Notes under the pieces: generated by a model
Told to the model about the DNA's origin: nothing
The model's input: the letters and a program-made list of their open reading frames with translations, nothing else
Database searches by the model: none
Made by a program: the position numbers and the translations under genes
DNA from: Alishewanella jeotgali KCTC 22429
Lineage (GTDB): Bacteria; Pseudomonadota; Gammaproteobacteria; Enterobacterales; Alteromonadaceae
Reading direction: 5' to 3'
Assembly: GCF_000245735.1 (NCBI RefSeq)
Contig: NZ_AHTH01000039.1
Location: 86,768-150,767, forward strand
Length of the DNA stretch: 64,000 nucleotides
Part shown: positions 8,769 through 18,800 of the stretch, in pieces
Position numbering within the stretch: the first letter of the stretch is position 1
How the letters are laid out: the number at the start of each line of letters is the position of its first letter

Positions 8769-8799
8769 TTGACTCTGGAGTTGCTCCAGATTGCACAAT
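8769..8799 (+). promoter_or_regulatory. MerR-type promoter/operator of the P-type ATPase gene
   Basis: TTGACT at 8769-8774, the palindrome CTGGAGTTGCTCCAG at 8775-8789, and a -10-like CACAAT at 8794-8799 give a 19-bp spacer. The operator core ACTCTGGAGT closely resembles the E. coli zntA operator and not the copA operator. Its position also rules out the TTG at 8791 as the translation start of the ATPase. Confidence 0.8.
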
Positions 8800-8832
8800 G
8801 CGCTGACTGAACTATCTGATGGAGTACTTGCC

Positions 8833-11304
8833 ATGTCTGCAGCGAACCTGAAGGTGCTGATACCTGTTACCAAATTGACCTGTGCCGGTTGTGTGCGCCG
8901 CGCGACAACAGCACTTAGTGCTGTACCGGGCGTGCAGCAAGCCAATGTTAATCTGGCCAGTGGCAACGCCGAGTTAAGCCTGGAGGCCGCGACAGTACTG
9001 CCCCAGGTTGTGAGTGCGCTGGAACAGGCTGGTTATCCGACCCGCACCGAAGCTTTACTGTTTAGTATCAGCGGTATGCATTGCGCGTCCTGTGTCAGCA
9101 AAATTGAGCAGGCCTTACGGCAGATCCCCGGCGTATTATCGGCGCAGGTGCAACTGGTCAATAGTCAGCTACAGCTTAGCCGCATCAGTGGGTTGGCACA
9201 GACCAGCGAGTTACTGGCAACGGTGCAACGTCTGGGCTATCAGGCTAAGGTCGTGGATGAGCAGCACGCCGATCCCGAGCAGGAGCAACAGGCGGCTCAA
9301 CGTCGCTTAAAGCGTCAGTTTTGGCTGGCGCTGGCCTTAACACTGCCGGTGTTTGTGCTGGAGATGGGCGGGCATCTGCTACCGGCTTTTGCCGCGCTGT
9401 TACAGCGGGTATTACTGCCGGAGCACTCCGCCTTATTGCAATTTACGCTGACCACTTTGCTGCTGGCCTGGCCGGGGCGGGATTTTTTCCGCATTGGTTT
9501 GCCAAACTTGTGGCGCCGAAGTCCGGATATGAATTCTTTAGTGGCATTGGGTACCTTTGCGGCCTGGAGTTTTTCGACGCTGGTGACTTTTGCCCCCGAG
9601 CTGATCCCCCAGGTGAGTCGCCATCTGTATTTTGAATCGGCAGCGGTGATTATTACCCTGATCCTGCTTGGGCGTTATCTGGAAGGGCGGGCCCGGGGCC
9701 GCACCGGTGCCGCTATTCGCAAGTTACTGGGCTTAAAAGTCAGTCAGGTCAGAGTGCGGGTGAATGATAACTATCAGGATCTGCCGCTGGCGGACCTCAA
9801 GGTCGGCATGCAGTTTTTAGTGCGTCCGGGTGAGCGGATTGCTGCTGATGCACGGGTGATCAGCGGTGAATCCTGGGTCGATGAGTCGATGCTCACCGGC
9901 GAGCCGCAGCCGGTGGCAAAGCAGGCGGGCACTGTGGTCACCGGCGGTACGCTTAATGGTACTGCTGGTGCGCTGCTCTGTGAAGCTCAGGCCGTTGGCG
10001 AGCAGACGGTGCTGGCACAAATTGTCCGCCTGGTGCAGCAGGCACAGAGTAGCCGGCTGCCCATTCAGGCGCTGGTCGATAAGGTTACCGCGGTATTTGT
10101 GCCGGTGGTACTGGGGATCGCGCTGCTAACGGCGCTGCTCTGGTTGTGGCTGGGCGGTGAGCAGGCCTTAACGCAGGCCCTGGTGAATGCGGTGGCGGTG
10201 CTGATTATTGCCTGCCCCTGTGCCATGGGGTTAGCCACACCGGTGTCGATTATGGTCGGTACCGGCCGCGCGGCTGAGTTGGGGGTACTGTTTCGCCAGG
10301 GCGCGGCCTTGCAGCAATTGCAGCAAGTCAGGCTGGTGGCCTTTGATAAAACCGGTACCCTGACCCAGGGTAAGCTGGCGCTGACTGATATCGTTGCGAC
10401 GGCCGATTTAACCGCACAGCAGGTGTTAGCTATCGTGGCCGCCTTAGAGCAGTTTGCCGAGCATCCGCTGGCGCAGGCGCTGGTCGCTGCCGCTCAGGCG
10501 CAGCAGTTGCCCTTTGCGGCAACGACGGAGTTTCAGGCCATTAATGGTCAGGGCGTTACAGCTTTGGTTGACGGTAAACGTTATTATCTGGGGAATCTGC
10601 GGCTGCTGGCTGAGCAGCTGCCGGCACAGTTCCCGGCAGCGGAACTGCCGAATGCCAGCCAGCAACAGCAGCTACAACAGTTAACGGCAGCTGGCAAAAC
10701 GGTAATTTTCTTAGCGGATACTGAGCGGTTGCTGGCGATGATAGCGCTGGCCGATCAACTGCGACCGGAAAGTCAGGCTGCGGTGCAAGCCTTGCAGCAA
10801 GCCGGCTTAACGGTGGTGATGGTGACCGGTGATCAGCTGCCAACGGCAAAGGCAGTAGCAAAACAGTTAGGGATTAGCGAAGTGCGGGCGGGGGTATTAC
10901 CCGAGGGTAAGCAGCAACTAGTAGAGCAGCTAAAGCAGCAGTATGGCAAGGTGGCCTTTGTTGGTGATGGCATTAACGACGCGCCGGCGCTGGCCGCCGC
11001 CGATGTCGGCATTGCTATTGGTACCGGCACCGATGTGGCGATAGAAGCGGCCGACGTGGTGTTGCAGCGCAGTGATGTAGGAAGCGTATCGCAGGCACTG
11101 CAGTTAAGTGCCGCTGTGATGCGCAATATCCGGCAAAACCTGTTTTGGGCCTTTGCCTACAATGTGCTGCTGATCCCAGTGGCAGCCGGTGTGCTGTACC
11201 CGTTCACCGGCACCTTGCTGGCACCGGGACTGGCGGCAGGCGCTATGGCATTAAGCAGTATCTTTGTACTGAGTAATGCTTTGCGGCTGCAGCGCTTTCG
11301 GTAG
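8833..11304 (+). CDS. copA: Copper-type P1B heavy-metal ATPase (CopA-like)
   Basis: An 823-residue metal-exporting P-type ATPase of the inner membrane. Two heavy-metal-binding domains stand at the N-terminus, with T-C-A-G-C (about residue 16) and M-H-C-A-S-C (about 80). Eight membrane helices, the actuator loop (M-L-T-G-E-P), the transport site C-P-C, the phosphorylation motif D-K-T-G-T-L-T and the hinge G-D-G-I-N-D-A-P follow in order. The last helices carry Y-N and M-A-L-S-S, the set that defines Cu(+) pumps (P1B-1). I start at the ATG at 8833, which has GGAG 8 bases upstream and lies past the MerR promoter; the longer frame to TTG 8791 would begin inside the promoter. The regulator looks Zn/Cd/Pb-type, so the inducing metal is open. 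Confidence 0.92.
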   Translation: MSAANLKVLIPVTKLTCAGCVRRATTALSAVPGVQQANVNLASGNAELSLEAATVLPQVVSALEQAGYPTRTEALLFSISGMHCASCVSKIEQALRQIPGVLSAQVQLVNSQLQLSRISGLAQTSELLATVQRLGYQAKVVDEQHADPEQEQQAAQRRLKRQFWLALALTLPVFVLEMGGHLLPAFAALLQRVLLPEHSALLQFTLTTLLLAWPGRDFFRIGLPNLWRRSPDMNSLVALGTFAAWSFSTLVTFAPELIPQVSRHLYFESAAVIITLILLGRYLEGRARGRTGAAIRKLLGLKVSQVRVRVNDNYQDLPLADLKVGMQFLVRPGERIAADARVISGESWVDESMLTGEPQPVAKQAGTVVTGGTLNGTAGALLCEAQAVGEQTVLAQIVRLVQQAQSSRLPIQALVDKVTAVFVPVVLGIALLTALLWLWLGGEQALTQALVNAVAVLIIACPCAMGLATPVSIMVGTGRAAELGVLFRQGAALQQLQQVRLVAFDKTGTLTQGKLALTDIVATADLTAQQVLAIVAALEQFAEHPLAQALVAAAQAQQLPFAATTEFQAINGQGVTALVDGKRYYLGNLRLLAEQLPAQFPAAELPNASQQQQLQQLTAAGKTVIFLADTERLLAMIALADQLRPESQAAVQALQQAGLTVVMVTGDQLPTAKAVAKQLGISEVRAGVLPEGKQQLVEQLKQQYGKVAFVGDGINDAPALAAADVGIAIGTGTDVAIEAADVVLQRSDVGSVSQALQLSAAVMRNIRQNLFWAFAYNVLLIPVAAGVLYPFTGTLLAPGLAAGAMALSSIFVLSNALRLQRFR

Positions 11305-11323
11305 CTAAACGCCTTTTCCAGCG

Positions 11324-11521
11324 TTATCGCAACAGCGGTTTTAACAGGTGGTAAAAGATACAGACTAAACCTGCCGCCTCAATCAGCAATAGCAACACCA
11401 GGGCCAGATGCTGCATAGCATGGCCCTGAGTTTTTAACTGATGGTGGACATAGATCCCCGCGGTCAGTGCCAGGCTATAAAGGCCCAGCACCAGATGTGT
11501 CAGCAGCATTTCAATACTCAT
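11324..11521 (-). CDS. Small two-helix membrane protein of the copCD cluster
   Basis: A 65-residue protein made of two hydrophobic helices (about residues 6-24 and 37-62) joined by a short segment with H-H-Q-L-K-T-Q-G-H. The ATG has a good GGAGG site and lies 9 bases after the copD stop, so it is the last gene of the copC-copD transcript. The paired histidines between the helices could touch copper. I do not recognise a named family; it may be an assembly or accessory factor for CopD. Confidence 0.65.
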   Translation of the reverse strand: MSIEMLLTHLVLGLYSLALTAGIYVHHQLKTQGHAMQHLALVLLLLIEAAGLVCIFYHLLKPLLR

Positions 11522-11530
11522 CTTAGCCTC

Positions 11531-12388
11531 CTAACCGGACCAGCCCACGATCACTGTCACCACTGCGGTGATGACAAAAATAGCCGTGGCGAGCAGCATT
11601 TCTGCGACGATAGCCATTTGCAACCGCCTTGGATCTGAATGTTGTTGCAGTGCGGGTACCAGCCTGAGTTTATTCAAGGCTCCTAAACTCAGCAAGCCAA
11701 TAACCAGCAGTATTTTAGCAAGCAACAGTTGGCCATAGCTGGTGCTCCAAAGTTGCTCTGGCGCGGATAACAGCAGCCACAGCATGCTGACGCCGCTCAG
11801 CAGTATTAGCAGCAAAACCCCGATCATGATCTGACCAAACTGGTGCAGTAACGCGTGCAGCCTTGCGGTTGGACTATGGCGGCAAAGCCGCCACAGCAGT
11901 GGCAGGGAGCCTACCCAAAAGCCAACAGCCAACAGATGAGTTAGCAGCAGCAACTGCCCTGGCAGGCCAAAGCGCAGCAGGTGTCCGCCTTGCAAGAAAC
12001 CGAACATCAGTAATAGCAATGCCAGACTTTGCAGCAGAATTGGCAGGTATTTAACCTTTAGAAGCAACAGGCTAAGCAACAGCAAGCCAAAGGCCGGCAA
12101 TTGAAGACACAGCGTTTTTCCTGCGGCGTCCGGCCACAGAAATTGCATCAGTTCCCAATCAAACATGCCTCCCATGCCCGCCATGGCCATAGTTCCTACC
12201 TGCAGCAGAAAGCTGCTTAGCACGCTAAAAGCACCCAGGCCAAACACCAGCGCCTGACCAGGCCGGCTTAGCGGTGCGCTAAGCCGGTGCCGCTGTGCCA
12301 GCCAGTTGCAGAGCACCAGCCCCAGTGTGATGGCCGTGCACAGATAAAGTAAGATCCGGCTTGCGGCAGCCCCTTGCTCCCAGTACAT
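11531..12388 (-). CDS. copD: CopD-family copper transport membrane protein
   Basis: A 285-residue inner-membrane protein with eight predicted hydrophobic helices and the CopD-domain pattern of conserved residues in the membrane, including G-G-H-L-L-R-F-G and L-L-T-H-L-L-A-V-G-F-W-V-G in the middle. CopD is thought to bring copper across the inner membrane together with periplasmic CopC. It starts 2 bases after the copC stop, so the two are coupled. The N-terminus begins M-Y-W-E-Q-G-A-A-A-S-R-I-L-L-Y. Confidence 0.85.
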   Translation of the reverse strand: MYWEQGAAASRILLYLCTAITLGLVLCNWLAQRHRLSAPLSRPGQALVFGLGAFSVLSSFLLQVGTMAMAGMGGMFDWELMQFLWPDAAGKTLCLQLPAFGLLLLSLLLLKVKYLPILLQSLALLLLMFGFLQGGHLLRFGLPGQLLLLTHLLAVGFWVGSLPLLWRLCRHSPTARLHALLHQFGQIMIGVLLLILLSGVSMLWLLLSAPEQLWSTSYGQLLLAKILLVIGLLSLGALNKLRLVPALQQHSDPRRLQMAIVAEMLLATAIFVITAVVTVIVGWSG

Positions 12389-12390
12389 GA

Positions 12391-12837
12391 TTAAATGCCC
12401 TGTGACTGCAATGTCAGCAGTCTCGCGTGATGGTGCTGGTGCTCATCCGCTTCAGGTTGCTTGCCAGGGGAGGATTCTGTTGCGTTTGGATCAATACTAA
12501 AGTCAATGACACCGCTGACCCTGTGGCCGTCAGCGCCTATGGCAGCCCAGGCAAACTGGTAGCTGCCAGCCTTCAGTGCCGGCAGTGTGAACTCAATATG
12601 ATCGGTGGCTTCGGTATTGCGGCGAAAGCCAAATTCAATGGCCTCTTCATCCAAGGTAAGCTCCAGCGATAACATCCGCACCGGATCACCAAAGTGTAGC
12701 ATCACCACTTTAGGGGATGTTGTGAGCACGGCGTCCTTTGCCGGAATAGAGAACATTAGTGGGGTATGAGCTAAAGCTGCAGTGCATTGCAGGGCAAAGA
12801 AGATCAGGGCTGCCATCAGGCTAGCTAAAGTTTTCAT
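12391..12837 (-). CDS. copC: CopC-like periplasmic copper-binding protein
   Basis: A CopC/PcoC-type protein of about 148 residues. I prefer the ATG at 12837, which has AAGGAA 6 bases upstream and gives a clean signal peptide ending in A-L-A; the frame extends to a TTG at 12852. Cleavage exposes His1 (H-T-P-L-M-F), a known Cu(II) ligand of CopC, and the second site histidine is in D-G-H-R-V-S-G. The mature domain is a small beta sandwich. A His-rich tail (D-E-H-Q-H-H-H-A) near the C-terminus is extra to the usual CopC and could bind more copper. It is the first gene of copC-copD-small membrane protein, which reads toward copA. Confidence 0.87.
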   Translation of the reverse strand: MKTLASLMAALIFFALQCTAALAHTPLMFSIPAKDAVLTTSPKVVMLHFGDPVRMLSLELTLDEEAIEFGFRRNTEATDHIEFTLPALKAGSYQFAWAAIGADGHRVSGVIDFSIDPNATESSPGKQPEADEHQHHHARLLTLQSQGI

Positions 12838-12949
12838 CATCATTTCCTTCAAAAATTTAATTGGTTTTGTATGGGGTACAACAGCATGCCCTGGTTTGGA
12901 CCAAGACAGCCTTGCTAAACTGGGTTTAAAACCAAATCTATCAGCAGGT

Positions 12950-13348
12950 TTAGGGAGGTTGGGTGGCGCGGTTTAACAAAACGCTTAAATCAATAAAATC
13001 CAGGCTAGGGATGGGATCCGTTACCTGGGTAGCTTGAGGCGAACTCTGCTCGAAAGTCAGCGTAGCGGTGACACAGCAACTTGCGCACAGACTACAGACG
13101 GGAGTCGTCGCTTTGGCGGCGGCCTCAGGCTGAGATACATCGGCTTGACGAGGTAATTCCACTGTGCTGTTTAAAGGTTCTGCACTGGCTAACTGAGCTG
13201 AGCTGTTATCACTGGCCTGGGCATGGCTATCAACCTGCTTGCTGGCTGACTCTGCAGGCTGGTGCCCGAGATGACAACCAGCCATAGCAAAACCAGTCAC
13301 ACTTTTCAGCAGCAAGGCAGCAATCATCAGCAGAGCGGTACAGCGCAT
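12950..13348 (-). CDS. Exported Cys/His-containing small protein of the copper locus
   Basis: A 132-residue protein with a signal peptide (residues 1-22), mature start near A-G-C-H-L-G-H, a Ser/Ala/Gln-rich linker, and a cysteine cluster C-S-L-C-A-S-C-C around residue 90. Histidine and cysteine clusters fit metal binding in the periplasm. It is upstream of copC, on the same strand but about 100 bases away, and divergent from the cusBA side. I recall similar small proteins (DUF2946-like) in copper loci but cannot confirm membership. Confidence 0.65.
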   Translation of the reverse strand: MRCTALLMIAALLLKSVTGFAMAGCHLGHQPAESASKQVDSHAQASDNSSAQLASAEPLNSTVELPRQADVSQPEAAAKATTPVCSLCASCCVTATLTFEQSSPQATQVTDPIPSLDFIDLSVLLNRATQPP

Positions 13349-13483
13349 TAGGGCACCTAAGCATTCAATTCTGCGTAAACTTTAGCGAACTTTTCCTCTG
13401 CAGGCAAATATTCTGCCCTGTGGTATCGGCTGCATTCTGCCACTTAATCTGGCCTGTGTTTTGATCTACTTGCCTTAATAATT

Positions 13484-13512
13484 TTGACAATTACAAGACG
13501 AAAGTGTAAATT
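13484..13512 (+). promoter_or_regulatory. Sigma-70 promoter upstream of the cus-side genes
   Basis: TTGACA at 13484-13489, a 17-bp spacer and TAAATT at 13507-13512, 29 bases before the ATG at 13541. This is a near-consensus housekeeping promoter for the small protein and probably cusBA. Confidence 0.65.
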
Positions 13513-13540
13513 AAGCGCATCTCAACTCTGGTAACTGCAG

Positions 13541-13930
13541 ATGCTCAGCACTTTTGTACAACGGCAAAAAATCTGGGTCATCCCGATGATGGTTAGCCTT
13601 GCCTTGTCCTGGTGTTTGCTGTTCTGTGGTCAGCTATTTGCAGCAAATCATAGTGCAGAGCTGCAGCACGAGCCACCTTGCCATGGTGTCGTAACCGGGC
13701 AGTTAACGCAAGAACCACAGCTACTGCATGATTTATGCAGTGGCTGTGCGTTAGAGGCGGTACAAACGGTAACGCCTGAGTTGCCGGCAGCATTGCTGTG
13801 GCCCTATGCCATCATTGAGTTAGTGCAGCCTGGCCTTGTTGCCGGGCAGCAGATTTTATCTCAGGTAGTCAGTCCGCCTTATCCCCGAACGACCCCGCTT
13901 TACATTCAAAAATCTGCCTTATTAATTTAA
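13541..13930 (+). CDS. Exported small Cys-containing protein before cusBA (DUF2946-like)
   Basis: A 129-residue protein with one hydrophobic N-terminal segment (signal or anchor, about residues 12-34), then P-P-C-H-G and H-D-L-C-S-G-C, a short Cys/His set of the kind seen in DUF2946 proteins of copper loci. A Pro-rich stretch P-P-Y-P-R-T-T-P lies near the C-terminus. It precedes the cusB-like gene by about 75 bases on the same strand and probably shares its promoter. A role in periplasmic copper handling is likely by context only. Confidence 0.65.
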   Translation: MLSTFVQRQKIWVIPMMVSLALSWCLLFCGQLFAANHSAELQHEPPCHGVVTGQLTQEPQLLHDLCSGCALEAVQTVTPELPAALLWPYAIIELVQPGLVAGQQILSQVVSPPYPRTTPLYIQKSALLI

Positions 13931-14005
13931 CACCTGCAGTGATTCAGATTGGGCTGCATGCATTGGCGTGTAGTGTTATTTGTATTTACCCGGCAGGATA
14001 ATTTT

Positions 14006-15847
14006 ATGTTTCGTTCTCAATCTTATAGCAAGATGCTGTTTGGCTGGTGTGTGCTAATTAGTTACAACCTGATGGCTATGCCACATCAACATGCTTCTGA
14101 GCAGCATCAACATGCTAAGCCGCAGGCGTCGGCAGTGGCACAGCAAGGTGCACTTGCCGCGCTCAGCCCACAAGCAACCACACTTTATACTTGCTCGATG
14201 CATCCGCATTTTCGTTCTGAAAATCCAAACGATCGCTGCCCCATCTGTGGTATGAGTTTAATTCCGGTTGAGCAGGATGATGATCCCTTGCCAGAAGGAG
14301 ATGATGCTGTGATCCGGTTAAGCCCTCGGGCCAATGCGTTATTGCAACCGGAGTTAACACCGGTTCTGAGACAGAAAGCCTCGGCTAGCCTGTCACTGGT
14401 GGGGCGTTTGGCGGCTGATCAGAGTCGACTTAAAACCATCAGTGCCTGGACTTCCGGGCGTATTGAGCAGCTTTATCTGGCTACCACGGCAGTGGATGTT
14501 CGCGAAGGTGACCCTATGGTCGAAATTTTTAATCCTGAGCTTATCGTGATCCAGCAGGAGTTACTGCAAGCCAAGCAGTTGTCTGCTGGCCGTGGCGCAG
14601 GTTTACCTGCCGCCAGTACATTGGATGCTGCCCGCCGCCGCTTGCGTTTGCTCGGGGTGCCGGCGGCTCAGATTGAGCAGATCCTGCAACGAGAAACCCT
14701 GCAGGATACGGTGACCATTTCTGCACCCGTTTCTGGTCGAGTGATGGAGCGCATGGTTAATAGTGGGGCCTATGTTAGCACCGGTCAGCCATTATTTACG
14801 GTGCTGGGACTTGAGACGCTGTGGCTGGAGCTTGAGGTGTTCGAACATCAGTTAGGCGATATCCGGCCGGGACAGACACTGCAGGTTACGCTGCTGGCGT
14901 TGCCCGGTGAAACGCTGGAAGCCAAAGTGCAGCTGATAGAGCCGGAGGTCGACAGCTACCGGCGTACGGCCCGGCTGCGGGCGGTACTGCCCAATCGGGA
15001 TGGCAGGTTAAAGCCTGGTATGCTGGCCAACGCCACCCTCAGCACTGAACAGACTGAGGCATTGTTAATTCCGGTTTCGGCGGTGCTAGTAACCGGTGAG
15101 CGGGCGCTGGTATATGTGAAATTAGACGACGAAAGACCTACCTATGCCGGGCGTGAAGTGACTTTGGGACGACGTTTGGGTGACCATTACGAACTATTGG
15201 CTGGCTTAAACGAACATGAGTTGGTGGTTAGCAAAGGTGCGTTCAGGTTGGATAGTGAGCTACAGATCCGTGGCTTGCCCAGCATGATGTCGCCTGGTGG
15301 CGGTGCAGATCCGCACGCCGGACACCGGCATGCCGTGGCCTCGGACAAGAAGGATCAAACTTCGGTGATAAAGCCAGTCACTGACAAGGCGCCACAAGTC
15401 GATTTTCGTCTAACCGACACCGAACACCAAAGCTTACTGGCGGCCTATCAGCAACTCTATCTGGCATTAACCGAAGATAACCTCAGTGAGTGGCAAGCTG
15501 GAACCGCTCGTTTTCAACAGCTAGTTGCGCAAATCAACTGGCCGGCGAATTTTCCACGGATTGTCGTTGCACTGCAGCATGGCCGCGATGAGATCGACGA
15601 TGTGACCAGCTTAGCTGACGCCAGAGCACAGTTTTACCAGCATAACTTAGGTTTGTTGCGTCTGGCTGAATTGGGTGTGATTGCACCGGGTTGGTATCGG
15701 GCGTTTTGCCCAATGGCGCGCAATGGCGACGGTGCAGCCTGGTTACAGCCACAGCAAAATATTCTGAATCCCTATTTTGGTGCCATGATGCTGCGATGTG
15801 GCGAGGTTGAGCAACAATTCGCATCAGGAGAGACGCATGAACACTGA
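14006..15847 (+). CDS. cusB: CusB-like periplasmic adaptor with heavy-metal-binding and DUF3347-like domains
   Basis: A 613-residue adaptor of a metal RND efflux system. I start at the ATG at 14006 (AGGAT site upstream), which gives a signal peptide; the open frame extends to 13949. Order of parts: His-rich segment (H-Q-H-A-S-E-Q-H-Q-H), a heavy-metal-binding motif C-S-M-H-P with C-P-I-C-G-M (about residues 57-85), the barrel-sandwich and hairpin of HlyD/CusB adaptors, a second His-rich linker, and a C-terminal domain of about 140 residues resembling DUF3347 (ends with F-C-P-M-A and M-M-L-R-C-G-E-V). It links the inner-membrane pump to an outer-membrane channel. It overlaps cusA by 11 bases. 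No cusC channel is in the window. Confidence 0.9.
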   Translation: MFRSQSYSKMLFGWCVLISYNLMAMPHQHASEQHQHAKPQASAVAQQGALAALSPQATTLYTCSMHPHFRSENPNDRCPICGMSLIPVEQDDDPLPEGDDAVIRLSPRANALLQPELTPVLRQKASASLSLVGRLAADQSRLKTISAWTSGRIEQLYLATTAVDVREGDPMVEIFNPELIVIQQELLQAKQLSAGRGAGLPAASTLDAARRRLRLLGVPAAQIEQILQRETLQDTVTISAPVSGRVMERMVNSGAYVSTGQPLFTVLGLETLWLELEVFEHQLGDIRPGQTLQVTLLALPGETLEAKVQLIEPEVDSYRRTARLRAVLPNRDGRLKPGMLANATLSTEQTEALLIPVSAVLVTGERALVYVKLDDERPTYAGREVTLGRRLGDHYELLAGLNEHELVVSKGAFRLDSELQIRGLPSMMSPGGGADPHAGHRHAVASDKKDQTSVIKPVTDKAPQVDFRLTDTEHQSLLAAYQQLYLALTEDNLSEWQAGTARFQQLVAQINWPANFPRIVVALQHGRDEIDDVTSLADARAQFYQHNLGLLRLAELGVIAPGWYRAFCPMARNGDGAAWLQPQQNILNPYFGAMMLRCGEVEQQFASGETHEH

Positions 15848-18800
15848 ATTGCCGGTGCGTCCTTGGTTTGAGCGATTATTAGCCACCTGTTTAGCGCAAA
15901 AACTCTTGGTGATGTTGTTGGCAGCATTGCTGTTACTGGCAGGTGTTGCCTATGCCCCCTTCGGTTGGAAAACCGGTATGCCGCTTGAGCCAGTAGCGGT
16001 GGATGCTATTCCAAATTTGGGTGAAAACCAGCAAATTGTTTTTACTGACTGGCCAGGCCGTTCACCGCAGGACGTGCAGGATCAACTTACCTATCCGCTT
16101 AGCGTCGCTCTAATGGGGGTGCCGGGAGTTAAAGATGTGCGCTCGGTGTCAATGTTTGGTTTTTCCAGCATTGCGGTGATCTTTGACGATAATACCGAGT
16201 TTTACTGGTCCCGTACCCGTTTACTCGAAAAACTGGCCAGCTTGGCTCCGGGTACCCTGCCGGATGGGGTGCAGCCGACGCTCGGACCTGATGCCACGGC
16301 GCTGGGGCAGGTGTATTTATATACTCTTGAGGGCCGTGATCCTACCGGTAGAACGACCGGTGGCTGGGATCTCGATGAGCTGCGCACGGTGCAGGATTGG
16401 TATCTGAGTACCGGCTTACTGGCGGCTGAGGGGATCAGTGAGGTTGCCTCTATCGGTGGTTATGTCCGTGAATATCAGGTGGAAGTAAACCCGGACCTGT
16501 TACGTATTTTTCAGGTCAGTTTGGCGGATGTGAGTGATGCTGTGATGGCGTCAAATCTGGATGTCAGTGCCGGCAGTCGCGAAATTAACGGCGCCGAGTA
16601 TCTGATCCGCGGCGTAGGTTATATTAAAAGCCTGGCCGATATCGAGCAGGCGGTGGTAAGACTGGCAGCGGACAACACGCCGATCCGGGTCAGTGATGTG
16701 GCCAGAGTTCAGCTTGGTCCGGCAGCGCGGCGCGGCGCATTAGATGTGAACGGTGCCGAAGCTGTGGGTGGGGTGGTAACGGTACGCGAGGGCTATAACC
16801 CGCGCCGGGCCATTGAGAATGTCAAGCGTCGTTTAGACGAAGTTAGCCGTGGTTTGCCAGCGAAAGCGGTGATCGATTGGCAGCAGGTGAATGCATCTGA
16901 AGTGGCGTCCTTTGCTGCTTTGCAACAACTACCCGCCTGGCAAGGACGGGATAGCGCCAGCCAGCAAGCCTGGCTCAATTACCTTAGAACCACTCCTGGC
17001 GATGCTTGGCCTGCTTGGTTAACCCTAAGTCAGCTGACGGTTGTACCATTTTACGATCGCAGCGAACTGATTGATGAAACCCTCGGCACCTTGCAGGATG
17101 CATTAACCCAGCAACTGCTGGTGACCATAGTAGTGGTACTGGCATTACTGTTACATTTTCGCGCTGCGCTTGCCGTCAGTCTGATGCTGCCGTTGGCGGT
17201 ACTGCTGAGTTTTATTACGATGAAGTGGCTGGCAGTAGATGCCAATATCGTGGCTCTGGCCGGGATCGCCATTGCGATAGGGACCATCGTCGATATGGGA
17301 ATTATCGTCAGTGAGAACCTGTTACGCCAACGTCAACAGGAGCCAGACCTTAGCAGTATCGCATTGGTTAAAAAAGCAGGTGCCGAAGTGGGGCCGGCTA
17401 TTCTTACCGCTATCAGTACCACCGTCATTAGCTTTTTACCGGTGTTTACCATGACCGGTGCCGAAGGAAAGTTGTTTGGTCCGCTGGCTTATACTAAAAC
17501 CTTCGTCTTGCTTGCTGCTGCGTTGCTGGCGTTAACCGTATTGCCAGTCATTCTGTGTTTATTATTTAAATGGCGCCGCAGCGAATTAAGCAGCCACTGG
17601 CAGCGCTGGTTATTGAGTAGCCGGCGTTGGTGGTTATTGCTGGCGCTTATTATCATCTTTGTCTGGTCAGGTTACAGCTTGCTTGGCTGGGCGACCCTGT
17701 TCTATGGACTGGTGCTGCTTGCTCATTCCCACTTGAGACATCGGCTTTGGTCCCATTTACAACACCAGCAACCAGTCTTAGCGCAGCGCATACTTAGATT
17801 GCGCCAGCGTCTGGCACAGCTAAGGACGCCCTGGCTGTGGTCGCTTGGCCACAAATTACTCATCCTGGCAGTGTTAGTGGCGGCGGTCAGTATTCTAAGC
17901 CAGGTTTGGTTGCCGCTTGGGCCTATGGCCGGCCAGTTTGCCAACTGGAGTTTTGTTAGCTTGCTGTTGCTATTGGTGCTGGGCGGCTTTCTGCTGTTTT
18001 TATGGAGTTACCCCTTCCTGCTCGCGCTATTTTTACGCGTTAAAGTGCTGTTTTTGTGTTTACCGTTGCTAATTATCGGCTACGGTACGACGGTGTGGCT
18101 GGGGGCACAGCAGACGCTGGGATGGGTACCGGCACTGTATGCCGGGCTGGGCGGTGATGCTAACCATATCAGGCATAGCGAGAGCTGGGTGCATTTAACC
18201 CACCGTTATCCTGGATTGGGGCGGGAGTTTATGCCGGCACTGGATGAAGGCGCCTTTTTGCTGATGCCGAGCTTAATGCCGCATGCCTCTATTGGCGAAG
18301 CGCTGGCGATTTTGCAACAACAGGACGCCGCCATTGCGGCGATCCCAGAAGTACGCTCAGTTGTGGGTAAAATTGGCCGGGCAGAAACGGCTTTGGATCC
18401 GGCGCCACTTGGCATGATTGAAACCCTGATCCAATATCACAGCGAATTTAAAACTGACGAACGCGGCCGTCGGCGTTACTTTAAAGTCGATAGCCAGAGT
18501 GGTGACTTTATCCGCGATACGAATGGCGAGTTGATTGAAGATGCAAAGGGCCGGCCATACCGGCAATGGCGCGAGCATATTCAATCGCCCGACGATATCT
18601 GGCAGGAAATCGTTCGTGCAGCGCAGGTACCAGGTGTGACCTCGGCGCCGAAGTTACAACCGATAGAAACCCGCTTACTGATGTTGCAAACCGGCATGCG
18701 CGCGGCCATGGGGGTGAAACTCTCAGCGCCGGATCTTGAGACCTTGGATGGCTTAGCGGTAGAGCTGGAGCAACTGCTACGCCAGGCGCCCGGGGTACAG

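Noticed and set aside
8791..8832. TTG start for the copper ATPase
   Set aside because: It lies inside the MerR-type promoter; the ATG at 8833 has a proper ribosome site.
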